Positions 11,820 through 23,550 are shown, numbered from the stretch's first letter. The stretch: DNA of 64,000 bases from Styela clava (GCF_964204865.1 NC_135252.1:24201383-24265382), one strand, 5' to 3'. Numbers and translations: made by a program. The notes: generated by a model from the letters alone, not told the origin.

Positions 11820-14800
11820 CTAAAGACATTGGATCTTTTTATAAATAATATCCCAATGAATTAACAGTAAGGTAACCTGCACTATTCTCTGCTGTTCTGA
11901 ATAAAGATCCCTGCATTCCTTCACAGATATCAGTGTGGCCTCTCCATGTTCCGGGTCATGTACGCTAGCAGACGTTAAATCTTTTGAATGAAAGACTGGC
12001 TTATCTGAAAAAAAACGAGAAAATGAGGATTCGGATACCTTTTTTATATTTATTTTGAGGGATGGAAATTCAATTAAATGTGCACCACGGCTTCAAGTTT
12101 GCCAAAAAATTTGTTTTTCTCAATAGTATTTCCCCCAAAACCTCTGAGTGGATATTTTACTCCATGGAATCCGCATATTCTGGTGGTAATAAAAAAAAAT
12201 TTATGATTCAGATATTTATTTTCATCGTGGAAAACTAATATACGATATGAAATAAACAAAATGCATGTAACAAATTACAAAAACGAATATCGGCATTTGC
12301 AGGGAGACATAAATTCTTACGAATTTTTCAACACCATTTTGCTCTATTCTTAAATGATTCCCTGAAAACCGGACTTGCTATCAATAATCCTTTCGCCAAA
12401 TGGACCAATTAAGATAGATTAAAGATATGGACTTATATACATTGGATTACTTAGTTACATAGTGAAGTAAGTCTGAAGACACATTCTTTTAGATATTGAT
12501 AGATATCAATGGCTGCTTTATCTACCTTGTTGGGATCAAAAGGCACGAGTAAGCATTGTATTACATGCAATAAAGAAAAAAATAAATTTAGATTTTTATT
12601 CAAACTAAATTTTTGGATGTATTTGCAATACTCACCTATTCTATTATTTGTGCTGTCACTCTTCTTCTTGTTTGGCCTGAAATTTTAATAAAAAAAAAAG
12701 TTAAAAGAATCCTTCCGTACCATGAAAGAATACTGTTCTCATAAAAGAAAATCACTACACTCCTCTTTAACAGAATGGGAAATTTGCATGCCTTTCATTC
12801 TTAACAATGCTCTAGAGCAGCGTTTCCCAAACTTTTTTGACCACGGAACACTTACGCTTTTTATCTCGCCTCGCGGAACACCAAGAAAAATGAAAGGGTA
12901 AAAATGGTGCAATTCAGCGGTTCCCAAAGGTTGTGCCGCGACAGACTAAAGTCGTCAAATGCACCGCGAAAACTAACAAAATTGTGTTAAACATAACTAA
13001 AATATGAATGAATGTTTTACATATTGCAAATGCTCTGTATATGAATCAATACACCGGTATTCATTTTTCCTTTCTATGTTGTTCACTTTCTATTACATAA
13101 TGCCTTTGATGTTACGTAACAAGGGAGATAGAAGTTCTTGTTGCAATTTCGCGAGCTGCAGGCCTGCAGTTTATTTATCTGCTGAATCAAGTTTAGCGAA
13201 CATGAATAATTGTTTCAGCATTTTTAAAGTAAAATCAGGCAGAGATGGGGGGGGGGGGGGGCGAAGAGCTGACTTTTTACCTTTACACGTTTGCCTATAG
13301 CATTGGTTCACAAACTGGGGTCCGCGAAGCGATTTTAGGGGGACCGTGAGACAACTTTAACCTCGGCGCAGAAGCACTTTGATTTGAATTAAAAACAAAA
13401 ACCACAGTCTTACCCCGATGTCGCTGAGTTGGCACTAAAAAAGATCATTCCATTTGCAACAACTTACGAATGTGAGGCAGCTTTTTCATCATTACTCGCT
13501 ATTGAAACAAAATTTTGAAACAGAATGGACGCTTTACGGTAGAAAAATAATTATATTTTTCCTATGTTGTGAAATTCTGTCATAGCCCTTGCTAGAGGAG
13601 AAGTTACAACTGCAAACTTACGAATGCTATCCATTATTAACTATGTTTTAGAAAGCATGGAAATAAATACAAGAAGCATAATCAACATCAGTATTGAACT
13701 AATAAATAAATTAAACAGTATAAATACATGACAGTAATATTCTGTGGCCCGTCGCATCTTTTGTTGTTAAAATGCGGCCCTTTTACTTGGGAAGTTGAGT
13801 ACCTCTGCTCTAGCAACTAGAAAGACTTTTTCAATTTCATAAAACAGTTGATAGGATAGGATTTACATATTTATCCCGGGGGAAAGGAAAGCCGATAAGA
13901 CGGCTTAACCATATGACAAACCACGGCCTCTCGTCCGGTTACCAGTCCATGTCGGGTTTGGGATTAGTTTTAGTTATTTGTTTTCGGAAGCATGGACTTG
14001 ATGGTGGAGGAAGCCGTAACCGACCAGCGGTTACGTGAACCACCCTACGACGGCGAGGAGTCCAGCAATCCTCTCGCACATAACTACCCCGCATGGGATT
14101 CGAACCTGCGAACCCACGCAAAGTAATCAGAGATGCGGTGGCGAGCGTATTCCCAAGGCTTAGCACAATGAGCCACACCGCCGCGATCTCTGATTACCAT
14201 GTGTAGGCTCACAAGTTAGGATCCCATGGCTGATAATTATGTGTGAAAGGACTCGCCTTTTTCACATAACCACTGGTAACTTATGGCTACCTTCAACAAC
14301 AAGTGCATGCCTTTGGAAACCAAGAACAGACTGATCCCTTACTTGGAATGGTAACCAGATGAGACACTGCAGTTCACCATAACTTTATTCCCATTTTCTA
14401 TATTTTAGTTATAATATAAGTTCAGGGACTGTTTGTGTCAGCCAAGTAAATATACTCCCTGCCTATAGGTTTCAGTCTCTTTACACAACTTAATGTAAAG
14501 TAGGCGAACAAAATTAGTTACCTCCATATTGGTAAACATACGTCTGGGAGTCCTAAATTCGATCCCAAAACTAAACCAGCCTTTTCCATGAATAATACTT
14601 CTTTATATATCAGTATCATATATAACCATAGTTTCCAAAGTTGATTGGCTGGGGTTAAAATTATAAGCGGAATGATAATCGGGAGCCCGGGAGAGGGGTG
14701 CGTTTGCAATTGCCGATACCGGGTACGTATACCTTTTATTGTGTAAATGAGTTCTCAATAAAACATCCCCCCATAGTTTTCTGAGATTACATCGAATTTT

Positions 14801-17800
14801 TAAAAGTATTATTTGACAGACCAACTTTTCTAATAGTCATCTTTAGTGTGAAACCTAATCACTTCAGAAAATAGGGTGGGAGTTGAACTCGATGACCTCA
14901 TGGTCGTATCGCTCCCTCCTGTCAATACCAAAGCAATTTCATTTGTGTTATGTATCTATTTTCGTATTGATGACGGTTTGTTATTTGTTGACAAAATAAT
15001 AAATCTCTCTCTCTATTACGCTAGCAGGAAACAAACCTGTTCAATGCAAACTTTGATTTGTGGCTTTTTTCTTCTGCTTTCACAATGACCTGGTAGTGAG
15101 GCCCTTCATGCACAGATAGTTGGTCGAATCCCCTTTCTATAATTTTCAATTCTTTCTCCTAAGAAAGAAAAATTTTCAGACATTTTAAAATCAAAAGCAT
15201 AATCATCGTTAAAAATTTTTCACTCAAACAATGTCTCGAGCCCTCACTAAAAGTGGGAATATAACTGAGAAGTTGCAAGCGAACGCCAATGCTCTTATAC
15301 AGGAGTGGGCAACTTCTCTAGTCGGCGGGCCAGATAGGGGAAAATGAAGTCCTTGGTGGGCCGGATTATAACACGAATAGTATTCAATATCTTAATCACA
15401 TATTTATTCGCTTATGCAAGAAAGAAAATTAAACGACACTCGATGACACTCTCTGTCAACTTTACGTTTCTTGAGATATTCCATGGTTAATAAAACTTAA
15501 TATAAAATCTAAATTTTATTTATATTCAGAATCTATGTTCTCTGCTTTGACCTTGTATTATTTGTTCAACAAGTGTGCTAACACAATTGTTTGTTCACTA
15601 AGGCAATTGTTTATTTCACCAGCTCGCACAGATAGTGCGGTGAGAGTAGAGCGGTCGGCAACTTTCATGAATGATACGTCAGGCCACATTACAGAGTGTG
15701 GTTGGATACAGTCAGCGGGCCGATCAAAATCTCGTCGCGGGCCGGACCCGGCCCACGGGCCGTATGTTGCCCACCCCTGCTTTAATACAAGGCTGTGCTT
15801 ATCGTTTATTCGTGCCATTCGTTATAAACAAAGTACTCTGGCATCGTGCAAGACCTAACCATCCAACCGCCAAGCAATCGTGCCCCTTATTCAGATTAAA
15901 TGTTTAGAAACAGTGGAGTAAAAAATGTCACAAAAATATATGCCAAAACAGTTATCTGTACCTTCATTGTAGCATGACCTGTGATGTCATCAGTCACAGA
16001 TGATTGATCACAGTTGTGAAGATGAAGTAGTCATGTGCTCTCTGTACTTGGGGGCGCATTACTGTTGGGGTGCCTTGAGGGTTACTCTGGTTATGTTTGT
16101 GGGCATTTACTAATTATATGTTCATACTGAGTATAAAGCAGCAGTGCCAAAAGCAGCAATACCAACTCACAACACCTACATGTGGCAACTGTGTATCTTC
16201 ACCCAGTTCCATTCTGGAGCTTCTATCGTCCGTCGGAATTTCTTCTAAACCTGGCATGTTGGGGTCATCTTCAACATGATGGTTGAATGATTCTGTCACT
16301 TTGCCTTCTTCTCTTTCTTTCTCTCTTTTTTCTAATAATTCTTTTAAAGTTTTTACAAAATTTTGAATTTTCTCTCCTTTATCTGGAAGCCTTTCAACAA
16401 ATTTTCTGAAAGAAAGATGTTCCAGGAATCAAAAGTCTTTCATAAATATAAGTCTAATACAATTTGATAGTAAAATGATTTGGGTCATTCGAAGAACACA
16501 GTAGCCCTTCGGGTATCAGTCGGATGTAAATGTTCACAAGCCCTGTTTTGTTTACTTTATATCAGAGGTTTCAAACCTTTTTTTTTTCAAGCGAACCAAA
16601 CTTTCTAAAAAAAATGAGTTTTGTAAAATCTCATGACTCAAGGATATGCTCAAATACGAAATGACAAATACTTTTATGGCCGCAAAATTGAAAGACTGAT
16701 ATTTTTGCCCTCAGCGTGCCATGGTCTTACTTAAATAAACCATAATAAAAGCTGCAAAGCTTTTATCCTCTGATACTCCCCATGTATAAAACTACTATTG
16801 AGCAACACTTCAATACCAAATATAAAACGAGAATATCGGTCAGAGACCGAAGACTTATTGATCGAAAGTTAAGGGATCCCCCCCAAAAAAATCTTACTCC
16901 ATAGTGACACCTTGTGTCCCATCACTAATTAATTAATAACTCGCTAATTATACAGCATAATTCATCCAAAATCAAAAGGTTTCTGGTCCGAGATATGATG
17001 AATCCACATGCAAAATCTGGAGCAGATTCAACCTCGCTTTCGTAAGATTAAAGTACCGATTAAAATCGATAAGTAATAAACGAGAATATAGGTCGGAGAT
17101 CGAAGACTTATCAATCGAAACTGTGGTTTCGATTCATGACTCTATAGTGACACCGTGTGTTCCATCACTAATTAATTAATAACTCGCTAATACACGACAC
17201 AATTCATCCAAAATCAATAGGCTTCTGGTCCGAGATATGATGAATGCACATGCAAAATTTGGAGCAGATTCAACCAAGCCTTCGTGAAATATCGCGTGCA
17301 TCTAACAGACAGACATACAGACAAATACCTATCAACATACTTATCAACAATAAAATTTACCTGAAAATGAAGACTATTAAAGTTGGTTGAAAAAACAAGC
17401 GACCGAAAAAAAAATTTAAAGGCGACCCTAGGTTGAGAAACACTTCTCTACACAATGGCTCCTTTACTTCTGAGTGAGTTTGTGTGACCCTTCTTGTAGC
17501 AACACTTTTAAAATGATTCATACTCGACTCGAAAAGTATGAAACTTGAAAAGTATGATTGAAACATCTAGACACGAAAATTTCACCTAAAACCCACAAAC
17601 AGAAATTTAAAATATACCACTTACTTATTTTTCAGCATTTTTTCCTGTCTTTCCAGTAATTCATTCAATTCTGGTTCAGATTTTTCCTCTAAATCTCCCA
17701 AATATCCTTGTTTATTAATTGGTGAAATCATAGACGTTACGGCATTACCGTGCAAATAGTTTGGGTTTATTGAACCGCGACCATTCCCGCCTTTTTGCGT

Positions 17801-17806
17801 CTCCAT
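11820..17806 (-). CDS. POLR2M: POLR2M/Gdown1 (GRINL1A)-like protein, partial model
   Basis: Candidate regulator of RNA polymerase II: Gdown1 binds Pol II and competes with initiation and termination factors in the nucleus. Exon 1 is 17806-17625 and exon 2 is 16405 to about 16171. Together they encode ELNELLERQEKMLKNKKFVE followed by RLPDKGEKIQNFVK, which closely resembles the vertebrate Gdown1 LKRQERLLRNEKF...KLPDKGKKI segment. Downstream candidates are 12676-12636 (PNKKKSDSTNNRI), 12361-12321 (HLRIEQNGVEKF) and 12004-11877, extending to a stop at 11820. The last contains KDLTSASVHDPEHGEATLIS then VKECRDLYSEQQ, which loosely aligns with the Gdown1 DITAARLL...LLSIEES region. Junction phases fit between 12676-12636 and 12361-12321 but not at every other junction, so an exon is missing or misplaced. 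The N-terminal call is fairly firm; the 3' half is tentative. Confidence 0.6.
12816..13809. mobile_element. hAT-like element with nested insertions
   Basis: Starts CAGCGTTTCCCAAACTTTTTTG after CTCTAGAG and appears to end ...GTACCTCTG before CTCTAGCA, a partial 8 bp match (5-6 of 8). Inside are a second hAT-like start near 13300 (GGTTCACAAACTGGGGTCCGC) and a poly-G tract near 13248-13261. It lies in an intron of the POLR2M-like gene. Boundaries are tentative. Confidence 0.45.
13855..14185 (-). mobile_element. tRNA-derived SINE, near full length
   Basis: On the minus strand it reads from a GCGGTGTGGCTCATTGTGC-like A-box head, through the B-box region (GGGTTCGCAGGTTCGAATCC), GGTGGTTCACGTAACC, GGTTACGGCTTCCTCCACCA and CCGGACGAGAGGCCGTGG, to CCCGGGATAAATATGTAAATCC. 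The A- and B-box-like motifs with an unrelated body mark a Pol III SINE. It lies in an intron of the minus-strand gene. Confidence 0.85.
14190..14560. repeat. degenerate SINE (+) followed by MITE fragment
   Basis: 14190-14380 shows decayed SINE order (ATAACCACTGGTAAC, CTACCTTCAACAA, TGGTAACCAGATGAG). 14385-14555 holds the long-form MITE interior (TTTACACAACTTAATGTAAAG, ACCTCCATATTGG) with its left terminus missing. Confidence 0.6.
14560..15299. other. intronic/intergenic, nothing recognised
   Basis: AT-rich sequence without a convincing exon, RNA gene or repeat boundary on either strand. Confidence 0.4.
15300..15779. mobile_element. hAT-like non-autonomous element
   Basis: Left terminus CAGGAGTGGGCAACTTCTC and right terminus ATGTTGCCCACCCCTG are inverted repeats. 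Flanking octamers CTCTTATA and CTTTAATA match at 6 of 8, consistent with an aged target-site duplication. It includes GGCCCACGGGCC-like GC-rich subterminal motifs. No transposase is visible. Confidence 0.75.
16820..17345 (-). repeat. two tandem copies of a ~260 bp dispersed repeat (family R3)
   Basis: Each copy runs AACGAGAATAT(C/A)GGTC, GAAGACTTAT(T/C)GATCG or AATCG, a GTGACACC(T/G)TGTG motif, TTAATTAATAACTCGC, TCTGGTCCGAGATATGATGA and GGAGCAGATTCAACC. The second copy ends in ATCTAACAGACAGACATACAG. Further copies lie at 27335, 56106/57606 (split by a hAT element) and 62330. Non-coding; class unknown. Confidence 0.75.
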
Positions 17807-17849
17807 TTATATTTTTGATTTTATTTACAAAATTTTCGCTGAATTTAAA

Positions 17850-19675
17850 AATGAAAAAAAGCAATAAAATTATTAAATGGGAAAGCTGATAGATCATAAT
17901 AATATTCTTGAAATGAATAAATGTGGCAGCACTTAAGCCCTTTGATTAAGAAGCAAATATTCTGGCCAGATTTGCCTCATTGACTAATAGTGAAAAATAA
18001 ACAGTTGAACACCTCAATATTTGCAAAAACAATTAGACAGAATTATACCCTACTAAATTGAATAGAACTTATTCTGACCAGATATGCCTCAATGATTAAA
18101 AATTATCATTCGAATAATTATAAATGAGCGCCTCACCCAGGGCCAAACCAGAAATATACCAGTCGTTCCAAACTACATAACAGCAGTTCCCAACCAGGAA
18201 GCCATACCTCCCCAGGAAGGCCACAGAACAGTTGGGCCACAATGTCAGGTGTCAAACTAATCTACCAAATAAAATTACACTCTAAATACCACTGGAATGA
18301 TGGACAGGGGGCCATGAGTGCTAAAAGTATGTATGTATGTATGTTTATTTGCCTCAAAAAAGTAACAGTAGCTGCATAATAATTAAAGAGTAAAACAGAG
18401 ATTGGATACATGTTCAAGACCTTACTGGCCTAAGACACAGATGTGCGACATGCATGTTTAGGACTGCTGCGTTATACTAGGACAACAGACATGAAATTAC
18501 TATACAAATAAAATACACAAGACAAAGAGGTACGGCACAACGACGATATGTACAATAGTCAGTTTATGGCACGTCCATATCCCAGGTTCCGGTGTAAAAA
18601 GATGGAGATAGGGTATGGGTCGCTGAATTGATATGTTTTTACACTAAGTTTCACGAAACACATGAAGATCCAGACATGTAAATTCCAGAAGATGCCATGG
18701 ACCACATAAGATGGGGAAAATAGCAGTAATGTAGCCTTGTTCAGAGTGAACAGCATATAAAAGAATAGATTGGTTTTCAAGGCAGGGCAACTACTCTTCT
18801 GAGTGGGTCAGTTACAGAGAATAGACTTGGTTACTGGGCCGAAGGCTCAGATCTCAATATGACAAACTGTGAATATTATATATAGGTCATATTTGTCTTT
18901 AGCCTTGGACAACGCTCCTTAAAAATTGGATTCGGAACGAAAACCAGATTAGAAATGTAAGTCAAGTCTAGTCAATTCCTGCATTAAGTCTCACTGGCCA
19001 TTTGTTGAATCACTTCATTACGATCAGTACTTTCAAAAGATGAAAATCAAATTGTTATGATATACACATGCATTAAAAATTGCGATAATGACATAACAAT
19101 TGACAGTAATTAGAATGCAAAAATATATATGTTATAAAGTGTTGGACTATTTCAATTAGGTCCGATGGGCATGGGCCATATTAAATCATTTCGCCCAAGG
19201 GGCCACGGTTTGAGAATCACCGATTTCGACGAGAGAGGAGAGATTTATTTTTTTCGTCAACCAAAATAATATAACAGTCATCGTAAAAAAAATAATAATA
19301 ATAAGTAATAAATTATTTTGGAGAGAGTGATACAACCAGACAGTCATCAAAGTCAACGCCCCAAGTCACTTCAAGTCTTTAAAAAATGATAACTCGAGTC
19401 CAATTCAAATTGAGTCAAGCTGCCTCAACACAGCATACTGTGTGATCAAGCCACGTTACCGTTTTTCATCTCCCATTAACATGGATGAGTAATAAATATT
19501 ATGAAGAATCCTAAAAATCATCACATGGATTGATAACCAGATAAGAAGCCGTGGTTCTCCATATGATTAAGCCATCTTATCAAATTTCCTCTCCCCTTAG
19601 GATAAGTTTTAAAAGCCATTGATAATCTCGAACACCATTGCATGGTCGAGAGGCCATAGTTCGCCATATCATTAA
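17850..19675. other. region between POLR2M-like and CIAO1, no gene seen
   Basis: Contains a short (GTAT)n run near 18328-18345 and a SINE body fragment at about 19530-19610 (ACCAGATAAGAAGCCGTGG, ATATGATTAAGCC). The remainder is AT-rich and unrecognised. Confidence 0.45.
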
Positions 19676-19678
19676 GCG

Positions 19679-19914
19679 GGGCTCCCGAAGTATGCGAACC
19701 AAGATGGCGGACATCGGAATGTAATGTGTACTAGGTTAGGGTTAGGCCATAATTTTAGCTATAAATACTACGGGAGGCTCTTGGCTAGTCTTCGAACTGA
19801 TAATAGGATAAAAATAAGGAAAATTGGAAAAAAATCATCGCCTAACCATAACCTGTTACCCATGTTACGTTCCGATGTCCGCCCATCTTGGTTCGCATAC
19901 TTCGGGAGCACCCA
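19679..19914. mobile_element. long-form MITE next to the CIAO1 3' end
   Basis: Left end GGGCTCCCGAAGTATGCGAA and right end TTCGCATACTTCGGGAGCACC are strong inverted repeats of about 20 bp. Inner arms CAAGATGGCGGACATCGGAA / TTCCGATGTCCGCCCATCTT are also inverted. It carries TTAGGGTTAGGCC in the interior. Confidence 0.85.
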
Positions 19915-19974
19915 TTAAGCCCTCTTATCGGCTCCACTCTCCCATTAGGTTTTGAATTAAAATTCATAAAAAGA

Positions 19975-20976
19975 TTAAACATCATCAATTTTCCAAATTT
20001 TAACTTCACAGTCATCACTCGCTGAAGCGAGGATTCCCGGCTGAGCGGGATTCCAGGACACGCAGTTTACATCTTGCGCGTGAGAGTGATTATACGAACA
20101 CAACAGATTGAAAGTCGGTTCATCAGAAGAGCTTTTCTCATCTTCTTTAAAGATTCGAATAGCATCATCGGCACACGCTGTAGCGATGAGTCCCGTTTGA
20201 TGACACCAGTCAACGGAAAATATCGTTCTTTCGTGAAATCCAGAAAGAGTGCAAATACATTTCCATGAATACTTTGAACTCCCTGTCACAATATTTTGAG
20301 GGTTGCCAGATTTATAGCGTTTCCATATCTTTAAAGTTTTATCATCTGAGACTGTTGCTAATCGATCGCCGGATTTATCCCAAGAAATTGACCACACGGT
20401 GGAGTCATGACCTTCTAACACTGCACCAGTAACCCACTCCCCGTCATCCTCCTCAAAAATCCGCACTGTATCGTCATAGCTACCCGAAGCAAAAATATCT
20501 TCATTAGGATGCCATACTACTTCTTTTACATCCTGGGTATGAGAGGTCACGACCCCTGCACATTCAAAATCATCCTCATCATAGGTTTCCCAAACCCAGA
20601 CTGATTTATCCCGAGAACATGTTGCCAGATATGACCCTGAAATGGACCAGGCTGCAGCTTTGACTTCATTTTCATGTCCTTCAAGTGTTGCAATACATTC
20701 AAATTCCCCTGATTTTTTATCCCAAATACAAACTGTTGCATCAAAACTTGCGGTCGCTAAACGGTTCCCACAAGGGGACCAAGCAACCCTTCGTATTGCA
20801 CGCTGGTGGCCTTCTTCGAGAATCGTTTTGCAGACCCATTTTTCACCCTCCAGCCCCCAAATTCGCACGCTTTTGTCGCCGCTGCAAGACGCCAAATGCT
20901 TTCCTGTGTGATTCCAGTGAACACCCCATACTCTATCACCATGTCCCGTTAACGTTGCAATTTGTCGGATAGACAT
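19975..20976 (-). CDS. CIAO1: CIAO1, cytosolic iron-sulfur assembly WD40 protein (intronless)
   Basis: Complete 333 aa, against about 339 aa in human. In the cytosol, CIAO1 with MMS19 and FAM96B (CIAO2B) forms the targeting complex that delivers Fe-S clusters to nuclear and cytosolic apoproteins. The sequence is a seven-blade WD40 propeller. Repeats are visible at TGHGDRVWGVHW...KSVRIW, GHQRAIRRVAWSPCGNRLAT...VCIWD, GHENEVKAAAW...KSVWVWE, HTQDVKEVVWHP...TVRIF, GHDSTVWSISW...TLKIWK, HERTIFSVDW...AIRIF and HAQDVNCVSWNP...EVKIWK. The start ATG is followed directly by the first repeat, and the C-terminus ends in the family-like WKIDD. The single uninterrupted exon contrasts with every neighbour; no poly-A tail or flanking duplication was seen that would prove retroposition. 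Confidence 0.97.
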   Translation of the reverse strand: MSIRQIATLTGHGDRVWGVHWNHTGKHLASCSGDKSVRIWGLEGEKWVCKTILEEGHQRAIRRVAWSPCGNRLATASFDATVCIWDKKSGEFECIATLEGHENEVKAAAWSISGSYLATCSRDKSVWVWETYDEDDFECAGVVTSHTQDVKEVVWHPNEDIFASGSYDDTVRIFEEDDGEWVTGAVLEGHDSTVWSISWDKSGDRLATVSDDKTLKIWKRYKSGNPQNIVTGSSKYSWKCICTLSGFHERTIFSVDWCHQTGLIATACADDAIRIFKEDEKSSSDEPTFNLLCSYNHSHAQDVNCVSWNPAQPGILASASDDCEVKIWKIDDV

Positions 20977-20999
20977 TATAGGGCTGATTTATAATATAT

Positions 21000-21672
21000 T
21001 ATTAAATGATAAAAAAAATAATATTAAATGAAGACATAAACTATGTAAATTTAAAGTATAAAGTATGGCTTTCAAAAAACATATTCGTCAGGCAAACTAT
21101 ACTTGTTTTTCTACGTCTGCTAATTACTCGGTTTGCGATAGAAAAAAATGGCAATGGGAGAGATATAAACTTTCCGCAATCCTAGAATGATATTATTTTG
21201 TGATATACTGAAAAGATTACTGAATTAGGAGGATAAGTATAACAGTTGTTGAATTCCAACAATGAACATGTCAATGCCACTCATTTTCGGTCAAGTGCAC
21301 CAGAAGATTACTTAGAATATGTACATTTAAAGTAAACAAAACATAATGAGTATGATTTTATTTCGACTACATAATCCAGTAATCAGCATACCAGGCAATA
21401 AAATGATTGATAGAAACAAATAAATAAAAAACTGATTATGAAATCAGGAGAGCAAATAAAACCTTAGATAAGGTTTAAAACATACAGAATATAAGATGGA
21501 AGGTTTTGCCAAGAAGAAGTGGTACCGCACGGTATGTCAGTATGTATAATAAGTATAAGTTTATTTCAACTCCATAATCAGCATTAGACAATAAAACAAG
21601 AGATAAAATTAATTGATTATAGAATCGGGAAAGCGAACAAAACCTTGAGTAAGGTTTAAAACGTACAGATTT
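21000..21672. repeat. two copies of dispersed repeat R2, the second interrupted
   Basis: Family R2 has AAGTATAAGTTTATTTC-type sequence followed by CTCCATAATCAGCAT, then GATTATAGAATC, GCGAACAAAACCTT and AAGGTTTAAAACGTACAGA. Copies start at about 21345 and 21545. The second is cut at ACGTACAGATTT by a LINE insertion and resumes at 22247. Other copies lie at about 24395, 36925 and 38000, with an inverted one at about 37870. Confidence 0.7.
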
Positions 21673-22246
21673 ATTTATTTTTTTTAAATTTCAAGAATTA
21701 GTTCCACTTCATTACAATAAACACTTCTAGTTATATTTTATATATATTTGCATAATAAATCAAGTTCTTCACAATAATTAGGTAAATTTCTCAGTCGTTC
21801 TATATTTCTCCTACACCTTATTGAATTTCTTATAGTATTGACTACATTATTCACTCTTGGCATTACATTTTCAAAAATCACTGCATTTCTTTGCAACCAA
21901 ATTTTATATCTTGCAGTACATATCAATAAAATAATAGCATTTTTTTCTATATTGGTCAAATGTATATAATTATTGTGTCTTAAATCTAATAATGTACATG
22001 TTTCATAATTTATTAAGTTGCCACTGTTAGTTATTTTCATAATAATAGAAAAAACATAATCATACAATTGTTTCACAAATGAGCAATTCCAGAATAAATG
22101 TGTTATAAATTCAGCTTCTTTGTCCCAAAATACACATAGGTCATCTCCAGCAATATATCTAATTCTTGACATTGGTTTAAGCGGTAAAATATTCCACAAT
22201 AATTTGTAGTTAAAAGTTTTTACATGATTAGCTAGATTTTACATAG
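21673..22246 (-). mobile_element. 5'-truncated non-LTR retrotransposon (LINE) tail with 12 bp TSD
   Basis: Minus-strand coding from about 22230 to a stop at 21738 gives a fragment starting LANHVKTFNYKLLWNILPLK. It contains C-V-F-W-D...H-L-F-W-N-C-S-F, matching the zinc-finger-like (zf-RVT) region that follows reverse transcriptase in many LINEs, then KIWLQRNAVIFEN. After the stop the minus strand ends in an A-rich tail (plus-strand TTATTTATTTTTTTT at about 21671). The flanks ACGTACAGATTT at 21661-21672 and 22247-22258 are an exact target-site duplication inside an R2 repeat. The RT domain itself is missing, so it is a dead copy. Confidence 0.85.
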
Positions 22247-22258
22247 ACGTACAGATTT

Positions 22259-23550
22259 TAGATGGAAAGGTATTGATAAAGGAAGTAGTATGCGTTCGCT
22301 CACCCAAAAGTAAAAAAATTAATTAAGGCACGCACCTACAATCATTGAAACATGATAACGTCGGAAGTGGAAAAAGCGAGACTTAAAATCAATTAAATTA
22401 CTCAAATATCAATTAAAAGTAAAAAGAAAAATATACAAACAAAGGAAAAAAATGAGTAAACTCATTTGCCACACCAAATTAATAGTTTTATGAAGATTGC
22501 CGAATTGGATATCGAATTAGTCAACAAGACTAATCAACTGTGGATAGAAAAGTATTCCTTGAAAGATATCGTCAATCTGATTATAATTGGAGTCACCTAA
22601 TGCCAAATTGCCCAATCAGAATTGCCAAGTTGGATATATGAAGGGGTGAGCTAGACCTGCTTCACTCAACAATTAGAAGTAGGGTGGCTTACCCACTTTG
22701 CGGCCACGACCTATCTGCGACCATCAACTTCATCGATTAAACGAATGCCGAAAAAATTAACGAACCGCGACGATATTTCTCACACGTTATCGTCCACTTA
22801 TCCCTCGTAGCTCTGCAAAATTACACTAAAATGCGACCACAAATAAAAAAGTTACGACTGAAAACCTGACCGAAGAAAAAAAACGGACCATTTTACCATG
22901 TCGCCAACTACCCATTGTTCCTTCGGAAAAGCTTAAAAATCCATACAAATATAAGAGATAAAGAGATGAAACTTGGCAGGTGGGAAGAGTTGTGTTTCTT
23001 TTAACCATCTTTAAAGTTTCGCGTTTCTACATTCAAAGGAGGGGGAGTAGGGGGGTGCGCATTTCCAATACGTCAATAATATCTTTGTCAACAAATTTGC
23101 GACCACCGTGTTTTTGTCTGTTTGATTGCTGTGATGCGGCGCTTTGTTTATAATTTGAAGAATTTTGTTTGAAATAACTGTGTTCTTAAAATATATGACG
23201 GTCAGAAATGCAATTAGAAGCCCATTTTTTCACGCATGGCTGCGTATGCCCTAGTCTCGACGCAGCAGAAACGATGTTCAAGGCTTGAAATTCGTGATCG
23301 CACACTGGTCGTTCGGTCGCAAAAACGTCTTCAGAGTGTCGTACTTTGGTGGTTTGTATAGCTTTAACCCCTGGTCGTAGAAAGTTAATTCGTAGAATTA
23401 GAAATTGGTCGTAGAAGTTCAGCGTGTAGAATAAATGCCAATGCACCTACGGTGAAAAAATTAACGGGTTGGAAATATTGGTTTTTGTTTTAGTCGCCGT
23501 CGCGGTTTGAATGAAATCGTCCGCAGACTGGCTACACCACCCTACTAACT
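22259..23550. repeat. R2 tail plus a candidate inverted-repeat element
   Basis: 22259-22400 continues the interrupted R2 copy. From about 22678 (GTAGGGTGGCTTACCC) to about 23546 (GGCTACACCACCCTAC) the ends are imperfect inverted repeats, suggesting a non-autonomous DNA element of about 870 bp. No clear target duplication or gene was found. Confidence 0.4.

Noticed and set aside
13245-13262. Poly-G tract as a possible G-quadruplex control site
   Set aside because: A single homopolymer run of about 14 G inside a transposon remnant; more likely a replication-slippage or sequencing-prone tract.
15535-15907. Overlapping frames of 78-107 codons
   Set aside because: They lie within a hAT MITE (15300-15779) and its GC-rich subterminal region, with no protein family recognised.
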